Assembly: GCA_017556705.1 (NCBI GenBank)
Contig: JAFYMG010000001.1
Span: 62,001 to 126,000, forward strand
DNA length: 64,000 nucleotides
Reading direction: 5' to 3'
Source of the DNA: Paludibacteraceae bacterium
GTDB lineage: Bacteria > Bacteroidota > Bacteroidia > Bacteroidales > Paludibacteraceae
How positions within the stretch are numbered: the first letter of the stretch is position 1; each line of letters starts with the position of its first letter. This document shows, piece by piece, positions 25,083 through 33,400 of this stretch. The notes under the pieces are model-generated. The model was given only the letters and a program-made list of their open reading frames with translations. It was not told the DNA's origin and searched no databases. Made by a program: the position numbers and the translations under genes.

Positions 25083-26465
25083 ATGGCACTTGTAAAAAGT
25101 ATTTCAGGCATTCGCGGCACCATCGGTGGTCGCGTTGCAGAGGGCTTGAGCCCAGTAGATGTTGTGCGTTTCACCGCAGCTTACGCTACGCAACGTAAGG
25201 CGATGATTCCAGACAACAAGACAATCGTAGTAGGTCGCGACGCTCGCTTGAGTGGCGAGATGGTGGACCAATTGGTATGCGGCACCTTGATTGGTATGGG
25301 CTACGATGTAATCAACATCGGTTTGGCTACCACTCCAACTACCGAGTTGGCTGTAACTGGCTTAAAAGCAGCTGGTGGTATCATCCTCACCGCAAGCCAC
25401 AACCCAAAACAATGGAACGCCCTCAAACTCCTCAACGAGAAAGGCGAGTTCCTCAATGACCAAGAGGGTAAAGAGGTATTGGCTATTGCTGAGGCAGAGG
25501 ATTTCAATTTTGCTGAAGTAGATGACCTCGGCAAAATGACCCATCGCGACTACTTGCCAGACCACGTACGCGACGTGATGGCACTCGAATTGGTGGACAA
25601 AGCAGCTATCGAGGCTAAGAACTATACCGTGGCTATCGACTGTGTGAACTCAATCGGTGGTGTAGCTATCCCTGCTATTCTCCGTGCATTGGGTGTGAAG
25701 AATATCATCGAACTCAACTGCGAGCCAACAGGTCATTTCGCACACAACCCAGAGCCAATCCCACAAAACCTTACCCAAATCTCTGACCTCATGCGCGAAG
25801 GCAAAGCAGATGTAGGTTTTGTGGTGGACCCAGACGTTGACCGTTTGGCAATCATCTGCGAGGATGGTGAGATGTTCGGTGAAGAGTACACACTCGTTTC
25901 TGTAGCAGACTACGTATTGAGCCACACCCCTGGTAACACCGTAAGCAACATGTCTTCTACACGCGCATTAAGCGACGTGACAGTAAAACATGGTGGTTCA
26001 TATAGCGCAAGTGCAGTTGGTGAGGTGAATGTGACTACTGAAATGAAGCGCACCAATGCTGTGATCGGTGGTGAAGGTAACGGTGGTGTAATCTATCCAG
26101 CTAGTCACTATGGTCGCGACGCATTGGTAGGTATCGCACTTTTCCTCAGTAGCTTGGCACAAAAGGGTTGCAAGGTAAGCGAGCTCCGCGCTACATTCCC
26201 AGACTATTGCATCTCTAAGAACCGCATCGACCTCACTCCAGAGATCGACGTAGACAAGGTATTGGAGGCTGTGAAAGGCAAATTCGCAGGTGAGCGTATC
26301 AATGACCGCGACGGTGTGAAGATCGACTTCGCTGACGGTTGGGTACACCTCCGTAAATCCAACACCGAGCCTATCATCCGCGTTTACTCTGAGGCTGCAA
26401 CTATGGAGGAGGCTGACGAGTTGGCTAAGAAAGTGATTGATGTTGTTTGGGCTGTAGTAGGCTAA
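25083..26465 (+). CDS. glmM: Phosphoglucosamine mutase GlmM
   Basis: 460 residues. It converts glucosamine-6-phosphate to glucosamine-1-phosphate on the way to UDP-GlcNAc for peptidoglycan and lipid A. The active-site serine loop is 'GGIILTASHNPKQWNALK' (Ser near residue 101), the metal-binding loop 'VDPDVDRLAII' and the phosphate-binding loop 'SNTEPIIRVYSEA' near the end. The N-terminus 'LVKSISGIRGTIGG' is typical of Bacteroidota GlmM/ManB-type enzymes. Codon use is visibly more GC-rich at third positions than in the neighbours, as in highly expressed genes. Confidence 0.9.
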   Translation: MALVKSISGIRGTIGGRVAEGLSPVDVVRFTAAYATQRKAMIPDNKTIVVGRDARLSGEMVDQLVCGTLIGMGYDVINIGLATTPTTELAVTGLKAAGGIILTASHNPKQWNALKLLNEKGEFLNDQEGKEVLAIAEAEDFNFAEVDDLGKMTHRDYLPDHVRDVMALELVDKAAIEAKNYTVAIDCVNSIGGVAIPAILRALGVKNIIELNCEPTGHFAHNPEPIPQNLTQISDLMREGKADVGFVVDPDVDRLAIICEDGEMFGEEYTLVSVADYVLSHTPGNTVSNMSSTRALSDVTVKHGGSYSASAVGEVNVTTEMKRTNAVIGGEGNGGVIYPASHYGRDALVGIALFLSSLAQKGCKVSELRATFPDYCISKNRIDLTPEIDVDKVLEAVKGKFAGERINDRDGVKIDFADGWVHLRKSNTEPIIRVYSEAATMEEADELAKKVIDVVWAVVG

Positions 26466-26487
26466 CCCCAACGAAAACACTATCTGA

Positions 26488-27246
26488 ATGGAAATTCTCA
26501 TTACCAACGATGATGGTTGGGGAGCCAAAGGTATCCTCACGCTCGTACGCATCTTGACCCAACTGGGGCACGTGACAGTCGTTGCCCCAGATGGGCCACG
26601 AAGCGGCATGAGCAATGCCATCAGCGTACAACAACCCATGTATCTCCGTCCACTCAACGATCCCAATTGGGGCACAGAAGGGTGGCATAAAAATGCTACG
26701 GTCTATACCACCAATGGTACACCTAGCGACTGCGTAAAACTGGCTTTGGATGTGTTGTTCGAAGGCGACCCTACGCGTATCAACTTGCTTGCCAGTGGTA
26801 TCAACCATGGCTCAAATGCGGCCATTAATGTCATCTACTCTGGCACTATGGGAGCCGTGTTTGTGGGAGCTGAACATGCTATTCCATCCATCGGTTATTC
26901 CATTGACGATCATAATCCTGACGCTGATTTCAGTTATTTCGAGTCCTATATCCTCGAACTCACGCGCCATCTCCTCGAGGAGGGCATGCCTTATGGTGTA
27001 TGCTACAATATCAATGCACCTGTTGGCGAATTGCAAGGTGTTCGTTGGACACGCCAATGCCGTGGATTTTGGCAAAAGGAGATGGAAGAGCGCGTGGATG
27101 AGAACGGCGAGAAATACTACTGGCTCACCGGAGAATTTGTGAATATTGAACCCGAAGTGGAAAACACCGACATTTGGGCCATGAACAACCACTATGTCAG
27201 TGTGCATCCATGTACAATAGATCAAACCGCTTACGCAGAGATTTGA
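26488..27246 (+). CDS. surE: 5'/3'-nucleotidase SurE
   Basis: 252 residues. A metal-dependent survival phosphatase that removes phosphate from nucleoside monophosphates. 'MEILITNDDGWGAKGILTL' carries the metal-binding Asp pair; 'VVAPDGPRSGMSNAIS' and 'LLASGINHGSNAAINVIYSGT' are the other family motifs. The length is usual. It lies 22 bases after glmM and before lpxB, with a small membrane protein between. Confidence 0.95.
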   Translation: MEILITNDDGWGAKGILTLVRILTQLGHVTVVAPDGPRSGMSNAISVQQPMYLRPLNDPNWGTEGWHKNATVYTTNGTPSDCVKLALDVLFEGDPTRINLLASGINHGSNAAINVIYSGTMGAVFVGAEHAIPSIGYSIDDHNPDADFSYFESYILELTRHLLEEGMPYGVCYNINAPVGELQGVRWTRQCRGFWQKEMEERVDENGEKYYWLTGEFVNIEPEVENTDIWAMNNHYVSVHPCTIDQTAYAEI

Positions 27247-27280
27247 TAAATATTGGATTGGTATCCTGCTGGGGCTCGCT

Positions 27281-27514
27281 TTGCCTGCCCTAGTGGGATA
27301 TATTTATATCGATCGCTTCAACCTGTGGTACACCTTTGAAGCGTTTGATATGGATTTGATGGGCGGAATACTAAGCAAGATCTTGCAGGTGGGTATATTT
27401 CCAAATCTAGCATTATTGTTTGTATTCTACACGTTGGAGATGTGGCGATTAGCCAAAGGAGTTTTATTAGCAGCCCTACCCTACCTCATCGCTAGCATCA
27501 TATTTATGACATAA
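27281..27514 (+). CDS. Small two-helix membrane protein of uncertain start
   Basis: The frame holds two membrane helices ('LPALVGYIYIDRFN' region and 'GIFPNLALLFVFYTLEMWRLA...AALPYLIASIIFM'). From the first standard start, TTG 27281, it gives 77 residues and would cut the first helix. The frame stays open back to 27221, and 'FDKYWIGILLGLALPALVGYIYI' reads like the true beginning, but no ATG, GTG or TTG lies there. It overlaps or abuts surE. A non-standard start (ATT/CTG) or a sequence change is possible. The function is unknown. Confidence 0.6.
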   Translation: MPALVGYIYIDRFNLWYTFEAFDMDLMGGILSKILQVGIFPNLALLFVFYTLEMWRLAKGVLLAALPYLIASIIFMT

Positions 27515-27548
27515 TTAATAATTGTATACCCTTTGTGTAGGTGTAGAT

Positions 27549-28673
27549 ATGAAATTCTTCCTCATTGTCGGCGAAGCATCTGGCGACCTACATGCGTCTA
27601 ACCTGATGAAAGCATTGCGAGCGAAAGACCTGCAAGCCACTTTTGTGGGTTTAGGTGGCGATATGATGCGTGCCGAAGGCTGTGATATACGTGTGGATTA
27701 TCGCGATATGGCATATATGGGGTTTGTGGCAGTACTGCAAAATCTCAACAAAATCAAACATAATTTTCGTATTGCCAAACAAGCATTATTAGAACAAAAG
27801 CCCGATGTACTGATCTTGATAGACTACCCATCTTTTAATCTCAAGATGGCAAAGTTCTGCAAGCGACATTTGCCTCAAACACGCGTGATATATTATATTC
27901 CGCCTAAGATTTGGGCATGGAAGAAATGGCGCGTACATTCTATTGCCAAATATCGCGACGAGATATTGGGTATCTTCCCTTTCGAACCCGCTTTCTATGC
28001 CCAGTTTGGCTACAAATGCCACTATGTCGGCAACCCAACTGCCGACTCTATCCGCACCTTCAACACTACACTACACCACACTCCCCAACACTACACCACA
28101 CTACCCAACACTACACCCATTATCGCTCTCCTCCCAGGTTCACGACGCAGCGAGATAAGCCATTGTTTACCTACCATGCTAGAAGCAGCAAGAGAAGTGG
28201 CAAGTGGTAGCTACCAAATCATCGTAGTTGCAGCTCCTGGAATTGATGATTCGTTCTACCAACCTTATCTAAAAAGCGAAGCATTAACGCGCACCCCTTA
28301 CGCTACCCTTGCGCAAGCTAGAGCAGCAGTGGTCAACTCGGGAACTGCTACACTCGAAACCGCCCTTATAGGTTGTCCACAAACAGCAGTTTACTACGTA
28401 GCAGGTAGCAAATATCTTGAAAAGATCTTGCGACCAATCATCTTTAACATACCACATTTTACATTGGTAAATATCATCCCTGAACAAGAGATTATTCAAG
28501 AACTTATTGCCAGTAAATTTACAAAAGAAAACGTCGCTCACGAATTAGAGCGCCTACTTAATAACGAACGATATCGTCAAACTATGCTTAGCAACTATAC
28601 ACATCTTTGGAGTATTCTCGGCACCCAATCTGCTGCCGAGACAGCAGCCAAGCATATCATCCCAACTCGCTAA
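27549..28673 (+). CDS. lpxB: Lipid-A-disaccharide synthase LpxB
   Basis: 374 residues from ATG 27549 (the frame also opens at 27522). It joins UDP-2,3-diacylglucosamine to lipid X to make the lipid A disaccharide, a GT-B enzyme of the inner membrane face. 'FFLIVGEASGDLHASNLMKAL' opens it; 'IDYPSFNLKMAKF', 'YYIPPKIWAWKKWR' and 'IALLPGSRRSEISHCLP' are diagnostic. A decamer repeat codes for about 20 residues in the linker between domains (28061-28117). The 3' end overlaps the convergent yihY-type gene by 17 bases. Confidence 0.95.
   Translation: MKFFLIVGEASGDLHASNLMKALRAKDLQATFVGLGGDMMRAEGCDIRVDYRDMAYMGFVAVLQNLNKIKHNFRIAKQALLEQKPDVLILIDYPSFNLKMAKFCKRHLPQTRVIYYIPPKIWAWKKWRVHSIAKYRDEILGIFPFEPAFYAQFGYKCHYVGNPTADSIRTFNTTLHHTPQHYTTLPNTTPIIALLPGSRRSEISHCLPTMLEAAREVASGSYQIIVVAAPGIDDSFYQPYLKSEALTRTPYATLAQARAAVVNSGTATLETALIGCPQTAVYYVAGSKYLEKILRPIIFNIPHFTLVNIIPEQEIIQELIASKFTKENVAHELERLLNNERYRQTMLSNYTHLWSILGTQSAAETAAKHIIPTR
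28061..28117 (+). repeat. In-frame decamer repeat (CTACACAACA type) in lpxB
   Basis: It codes for 'NTTLHHTPQHYTTLPNTTP', about residues 171-190, just before 'IIALLPGSRRSE'. The repeat has the same strand relation to the gene as at 268 and 5475. Confidence 0.85.
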
Positions 28674-29976
28674 CTAAAATATCATCCGAAGTATTGGCCT
28701 CGCACATTTTCAAATAGCGTTGCCAAAATTCTTGCATTTCCTGAGGTGTGTGCTGCAGAAACTCCTCTGTTCCTTGAGCAGAAATACGACCTATTACCAT
28801 TTCTACAGTGATCATACGAGGATCCATTGCTGGTACAAAGGTTTCATCTTCTGCCTGCTCAATATATACACGACGAACAATATTCGTTTCTTCCAAACGA
28901 CTTAATAATTGTTGCACCAAACGAATAGGCAACTTATTCTGTTCTGCCATCTGTTGGGCAGTTTGTGGAAGTTCGCCTTGCTCAAAACGTTTAACAATCA
29001 CCGACAATAGGTATAACATCACATAATCTTTGTAGCGGCGAGACATGGTTTCAAGGTCCTTTTCGTAGGCAAACATATCGTTATTCTGGATAGCGAATGC
29101 CAACTCAGCACCTACTAAAAGCAGCCAACACATGATATGTAACCAGATTAATATCAGCGGAATAGCAGAAAATGCACCATATACCACGCTCATACGAGTA
29201 AACAGCACCACCAGATAGACACTAAACATCTGCACCACTTGAAAGAGCACACCCATCAATACACCAGGTATTACCGCAGATACAAAACGCACCTTCGTAT
29301 TTGGAATGGCAATGAAAATCCATGTGAATACTCCCGAGGTTACCACAAACGGAACCAAACGCAGCAGTAGCAGTCGACGAATGGGTTCAATCGCCTGCCA
29401 CATTGGCGAAATAGTAGCCATTGAGTTAAGGAAAATAGATATACCCGATGTCAAGATTATCGTGATTGGCACCAACAGCAGCACCACCATATAGTTGGTC
29501 AAGCGTCTGCCGAACGAGCGCGATTGCTTCACGTTCCAAATCGTATTGAACGAACGTTCCAACATATTAAAGAACGCATATACCGCCCATATCAAAACAA
29601 TCAAACCAATGCCGAGAAACAACCCACCACGTGCAGTATCCAAATAACGCTCCACCCACTCTATAATCATCGGAGCGATATTGGCTTCCGACAAGAAACT
29701 CGTGGAGAGACGCTCTTTGATCAATTCCTCAAAACCAAAACCACGTGCAATAGCAAAAATGCCTGCAACCATCGGCACAAAAGCAAACAACAACGAAAAA
29801 GAAAGCGAGTTAGCCCGTACATTCAACGCTTTATCTTTAAATCCTCTTGCTACCAAGATAATTGTCTGCAAGATACGATACCAAATTCGTTTTTTAGTAT
29901 CATGAATCGTCATTTGTGGTTGACGCCATAAATCGTACTGGATAAACTCGCGTATTTGTTGTAAACGTTGCTTCAT
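28657..29976 (-). CDS. YihY/virulence factor BrkB family membrane protein
   Basis: 439 residues. Six membrane helices in the first ~290 residues with the family marks 'NSLSFSLLFAFVPMVAGIFAIA', 'NMLERSFNTIWNVKQSRSFGRR' (shown by its ends) and 'MSVVYGAFSAIPLILIWLHIMCWLLLVGAELAF'. A C-terminal winged-helix-like cytoplasmic part ('AQQMAEQNKLPIRLVQQLLSRLEETNIV') is usual in Bacteroidota members. The family was once misnamed ribonuclease BN; its role is unknown. It is likely co-transcribed with ctpA upstream (25-base gap). Confidence 0.88.
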   Translation of the reverse strand: MKQRLQQIREFIQYDLWRQPQMTIHDTKKRIWYRILQTIILVARGFKDKALNVRANSLSFSLLFAFVPMVAGIFAIARGFGFEELIKERLSTSFLSEANIAPMIIEWVERYLDTARGGLFLGIGLIVLIWAVYAFFNMLERSFNTIWNVKQSRSFGRRLTNYMVVLLLVPITIILTSGISIFLNSMATISPMWQAIEPIRRLLLLRLVPFVVTSGVFTWIFIAIPNTKVRFVSAVIPGVLMGVLFQVVQMFSVYLVVLFTRMSVVYGAFSAIPLILIWLHIMCWLLLVGAELAFAIQNNDMFAYEKDLETMSRRYKDYVMLYLLSVIVKRFEQGELPQTAQQMAEQNKLPIRLVQQLLSRLEETNIVRRVYIEQAEDETFVPAMDPRMITVEMVIGRISAQGTEEFLQHTPQEMQEFWQRYLKMCEANTSDDILVSELG

Positions 29977-30001
29977 TTTGTGTTGGAATTCGGAATTTTA
30001 A

Positions 30002-31615
30002 TTATTTAGTCAATACTCTTACGGCTTCAATAGCGATATCATCATCACGCTCAAACAGCGGGAAGAAACCTTCATCATTCAACAGATTGCGAACGATATA
30101 GGCATTCACCAAGCGTACCAACAATGGTTTAGACTTTGCCAACTGCTCGGGGTTGGGTTCTACACCCTTCTCCTTAGCAAATGCCACAAACTCAGGCAGC
30201 CAGTTGGCTTTCAGCAAGTGTTTCTCCAACGATTGCCAGTCCTTGTATTGGCTCAACTCCTTGCGATGACGGTCGGTATATTGGTACGCAAACTGATAGG
30301 TGTATGCACGATTGACTACAATATTGAAATATGGAGTGTACAATGTGGTATCACGACCAACAAACACATCTGGCATGATACCGCCACCACCTCTCACGAT
30401 ACGACCTTTCTTGGTATAATACATGGTGGAATCGGCGATTTGTACACTATCCGCTGAGTAGAACTCGCCATGCTCAAAGCGATTAAGCAAGTCCATTGCA
30501 TAGTCTTCGCCCTCCCCCATTTTATATGGTTTTTGAATACTACGACCTGATGGGGTATAGTAACGAGCTACTGTCAGACGTACTGCACTACCATCAGCAA
30601 ATGGAATCTGCTGCTGTACCAATCCTTTGCCAAACGAACGGCGACCTACGATAGTGGCGCGGTCGTTGTCTTGCATAGCACCTGCAAAAATCTCGCTGGC
30701 AGAAGCAGAGAAATTATCTATCAGCACCACTAACGAATCGCGTTGGAATCGGCCCGAACCGTTGGCTCTCGCCTCATAGCGAGGGTATGCACGACCTTCG
30801 GAATAGACAATCAAATCGCCCTTTGCCAAAAACTCATTCGCCATCTTGATGGCCTGATCCATATAGCCGCCCGAGTTCTCGCGCAAATCAACGATATAAG
30901 CGGTGGCACCTTGCCCTTTGAGCGAAGCCAAGGCTGCGATAAACTCATCATACGTATTCTCACCAAAGCGATTCACACGCACAAAACCTATCTTTTGTCC
31001 TTTCTCTTCGATGATAAACTTCGCATCTACCGAGTGTACGGGTATCTCGCCACGAGTAATGGTAAAAGACAACACTTCAGGTGTGCCACTACGCACCACG
31101 CCAATGGTCACTTGTGTATCTTTTGGACCGCGCAAAGCATGCATCACGCGCTCGTTGGTCACAGTCTTTCCTATGAAAGCAGAGTCGTTAACCGACACGA
31201 TTTTATCGCCTGCCAGTACACCGATGCCCTCTGATGGACCACCCGAGATGACAGAAACCACCTGTATGGTGTCGTTTTGAATAGAAAACTGTACGCCAAT
31301 ACCTGAGAAAGAAGCAGAGAGTTCCGAATTTACCATCTCCAAATCCTCTTTGGGAATATACGCAGAGTGTGGGTCAAGGCGCTTCACGAGCTCCATCATC
31401 ACATCATCGGTGATACTATCTACATTGATAGGGTCCACATAAGCTTGGTTCATCAACTGCAATAGTTGATCAATCTTCGACTCGGGTTGAGAAAACAATT
31501 GACCATTCTGAATATAGAAGCGTTGCGCATTCACCTTATTGGAAACAGCATTTCCAATGAGGAAACCTATCAACAGACAGGCAATGGTCAGTGTAGGAAA
31601 TAAATACTTTTTCAT
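30002..31615 (-). CDS. C-terminal processing serine peptidase (S41, CtpA/Prc type)
   Basis: 537 residues. An N-terminal membrane anchor or signal ('LFPTLTIACLLIGFLIG'), a PDZ domain ('SGIGVQFSIQ', 'VISGGPSEGIGVLAGDKIVSVND') and the S41 protease core follow. The catalytic Ser is in 'LIDNFSASASEIFAGAMQ' and the Lys in 'GRRSFGKGLVQQQIPF'. A C-terminal domain of ~150 residues is as in Bacteroidota homologues. It acts in the periplasm on C-termini of envelope proteins. The ATG at 31615 begins the signal. Confidence 0.94.
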   Translation of the reverse strand: MKKYLFPTLTIACLLIGFLIGNAVSNKVNAQRFYIQNGQLFSQPESKIDQLLQLMNQAYVDPINVDSITDDVMMELVKRLDPHSAYIPKEDLEMVNSELSASFSGIGVQFSIQNDTIQVVSVISGGPSEGIGVLAGDKIVSVNDSAFIGKTVTNERVMHALRGPKDTQVTIGVVRSGTPEVLSFTITRGEIPVHSVDAKFIIEEKGQKIGFVRVNRFGENTYDEFIAALASLKGQGATAYIVDLRENSGGYMDQAIKMANEFLAKGDLIVYSEGRAYPRYEARANGSGRFQRDSLVVLIDNFSASASEIFAGAMQDNDRATIVGRRSFGKGLVQQQIPFADGSAVRLTVARYYTPSGRSIQKPYKMGEGEDYAMDLLNRFEHGEFYSADSVQIADSTMYYTKKGRIVRGGGGIMPDVFVGRDTTLYTPYFNIVVNRAYTYQFAYQYTDRHRKELSQYKDWQSLEKHLLKANWLPEFVAFAKEKGVEPNPEQLAKSKPLLVRLVNAYIVRNLLNDEGFFPLFERDDDIAIEAVRVLTK

Positions 31616-31621
31616 ACAAAT

Positions 31622-31654
31622 TTAGGTTAAAGGTTAGAGGTTAAAGGTTAGAGG
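31622..31654 (-). repeat. Heptamer repeat TAACCTC/TAACCTT running into the dCMP deaminase gene
   Basis: Four to five units of 7 bases lie between ctpA and the deaminase gene. The unit nearest the deaminase supplies its last codons and its TAA stop ('PASNL*'). The same heptamer is in frame in the TonB receptor (5190-5226). Confidence 0.7.
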
Positions 31655-32075
31655 CAGGGGTATCGGGCATAAAGTCCACCTGTACACCTGCGCGCTCCAA
31701 GAGTTCTACGCCGTCCATGATACGGTATTTCTCGCCGTAGACCACGCGTTTGATACCTGATTGGATGATAAGTTTCGCGCACTCCATACATGGCGAAGCA
31801 GTCACATATAGGGTTGCTCCCTCGCTGCTATTATTGCTGCGTGCTACCTTGGTCAATGCGTTGGCTTCAGCGTGCAAAACATATGGTTTAGACACATTAT
31901 TATCATCCTCGCAGATATTCTCAAAACCACTTGGAGTTCCGTTATAACCATCCGAGATAATCATTTGATCCTTTACCAATATCGCACCCACTTTGCGGCG
32001 AACGCAGTAGCTGTTTTCTGACCATGTGCGCGCCATGCGCATATAGAGGTAATCGCGTTGAGTTTTTTTGTCCAT
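31641..32075 (-). CDS. dCMP/cytidine deaminase family protein (ComEB-like)
   Basis: 144 residues. It converts dCMP to dUMP for thymidylate synthesis. Zinc-binding and catalytic residues are clear: 'VLHAEANALTKVA' (HAE) and 'SPCMECAKLIIQSGI' (PCxxC), with 'SDGYNGTPSGFENI' before them as in dCMP deaminases. The last residues come from a heptamer repeat. It lies 5 bases downstream of mpl on the minus strand. Confidence 0.92.
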   Translation of the reverse strand: MDKKTQRDYLYMRMARTWSENSYCVRRKVGAILVKDQMIISDGYNGTPSGFENICEDDNNVSKPYVLHAEANALTKVARSNNSSEGATLYVTASPCMECAKLIIQSGIKRVVYGEKYRIMDGVELLERAGVQVDFMPDTPASNL

Positions 32076-32080
32076 AACTA

Positions 32081-33400
32081 TTAGTTTATCAGTTCTTTTG
32101 CGAAATCGGGTATGTTCACACCATCGAAAGTGCCCGAAGTCATCATCAAAAGTGCAGTATTATCGTATTTGACGGAACGAAGGCGTTGTTGCAATAGTTG
32201 GCTGTCAGTAAATACTTCTACATTTTCTGTGCCAAAAGCCTTACGCACTTCCTCTGCTGTGATTGGGGTGAGACGTTTGTGCTCAATTACTTTCGGATTG
32301 AAATACACCAATGCTACATCCGCCTGTGCCATACAGCCCTCGTACTGAGGTAAGAAATCTGCCATCAAACTAGAGAAAGTGTGTAACTCCATCGCTGCTA
32401 CCAATTGCTTCTCAGGGTAGCGCTCGCGTACCGCATTCACCGTTGCACGGAGTTTGCTTGGCGAGTGGGCGAAATCTTTATATGCTACATTTGTCCCGAT
32501 TTCATCGATCAGTTCAAGGCGATTGCTTGCTCCTGTAAAGGTTGAAATCTCGCGGTAGAATTCCTCTGGCTTTACTCCTATCTGCTGACATGCCAATGCT
32601 GCGGCTTGTAGGTTCTCCATATTGTGCTTACCAAAGATCTTCATGTTCACATTTCCTTGGTATGCTTCATACGGGAGCTGTTTAATATCTGGTCGTGCTT
32701 GAGATGCAATCTCGCACAAGTTAGAGTCGTGTTTATAGTATATGAATGTGCCATTTTCCTCGATTCCATCGACGAATTTACGGAAAGTGTCCACATATCC
32801 ATCAAACGTTGGGAATACATTGATATGATCCCAAGCTATACCCGTGAGTATCGCCACATGTGGGTGATACCATAGGAACTTAGAGCGTAAGTCAAGCGGA
32901 GAAGTCAAGTACTCATCGCCCTCAAACACTGCGTATTTGGCGGTGTCCGACAGACGTACCATGCGCTCGAATCCCTCAATCTGAGCACCTACCATATAAT
33001 CGGCTTCAATCCCCAAGTGTTGCAAGACATATAGAATCATGGAGGTGGTGCTTGTCTTGCCATGGCTTCCACCTACTACGATGCGAATCTTATCTTTGGT
33101 CTGCTCATATAGGTACTCTGGGAAAGAGTAAATCTTGATACCCAACTCGCGTGCGCGAACCAACTCAGGATTATCTTCGCGCGCGTGCATACCTAAAATA
33201 ATAGCATCGATATCGCTAGTTATTTTCTCAGGATGCCAGCCCATCTCTTCGGGCAGTAGTCCTGCCTCTTGCAGATGTGTGCGAGCAGGGTCGAATATCT
33301 CATCATCCGACCCTGTCACTACATATCCTGCTTTGGTAGCCACCGCCATCGCCAAGTTGTGCATGGCGGCGCCTCCGATAGCAATAAAGTGTATTCTCAT
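32081..33400 (-). CDS. mpl: Murein peptide ligase-type Mur ligase (Mpl)
   Basis: 439 residues. It attaches recycled L-Ala-gamma-D-Glu-meso-DAP to UDP-MurNAc. 'MRIHFIAIGGAAMHNLAMA' opens the Rossmann-like domain, 'VVGGSHGKTSTTSMI' is the P-loop, and 'VAILTGIAWDHINVFPT' and 'YKDFAHSPSKLRATV' follow the Mur ligase central and C-terminal domains. The GGAAMHNLA motif separates Mpl from MurC. The start codon shares its last base with the trigger factor stop. Confidence 0.93.
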   Translation of the reverse strand: MRIHFIAIGGAAMHNLAMAVATKAGYVVTGSDDEIFDPARTHLQEAGLLPEEMGWHPEKITSDIDAIILGMHAREDNPELVRARELGIKIYSFPEYLYEQTKDKIRIVVGGSHGKTSTTSMILYVLQHLGIEADYMVGAQIEGFERMVRLSDTAKYAVFEGDEYLTSPLDLRSKFLWYHPHVAILTGIAWDHINVFPTFDGYVDTFRKFVDGIEENGTFIYYKHDSNLCEIASQARPDIKQLPYEAYQGNVNMKIFGKHNMENLQAAALACQQIGVKPEEFYREISTFTGASNRLELIDEIGTNVAYKDFAHSPSKLRATVNAVRERYPEKQLVAAMELHTFSSLMADFLPQYEGCMAQADVALVYFNPKVIEHKRLTPITAEEVRKAFGTENVEVFTDSQLLQQRLRSVKYDNTALLMMTSGTFDGVNIPDFAKELIN

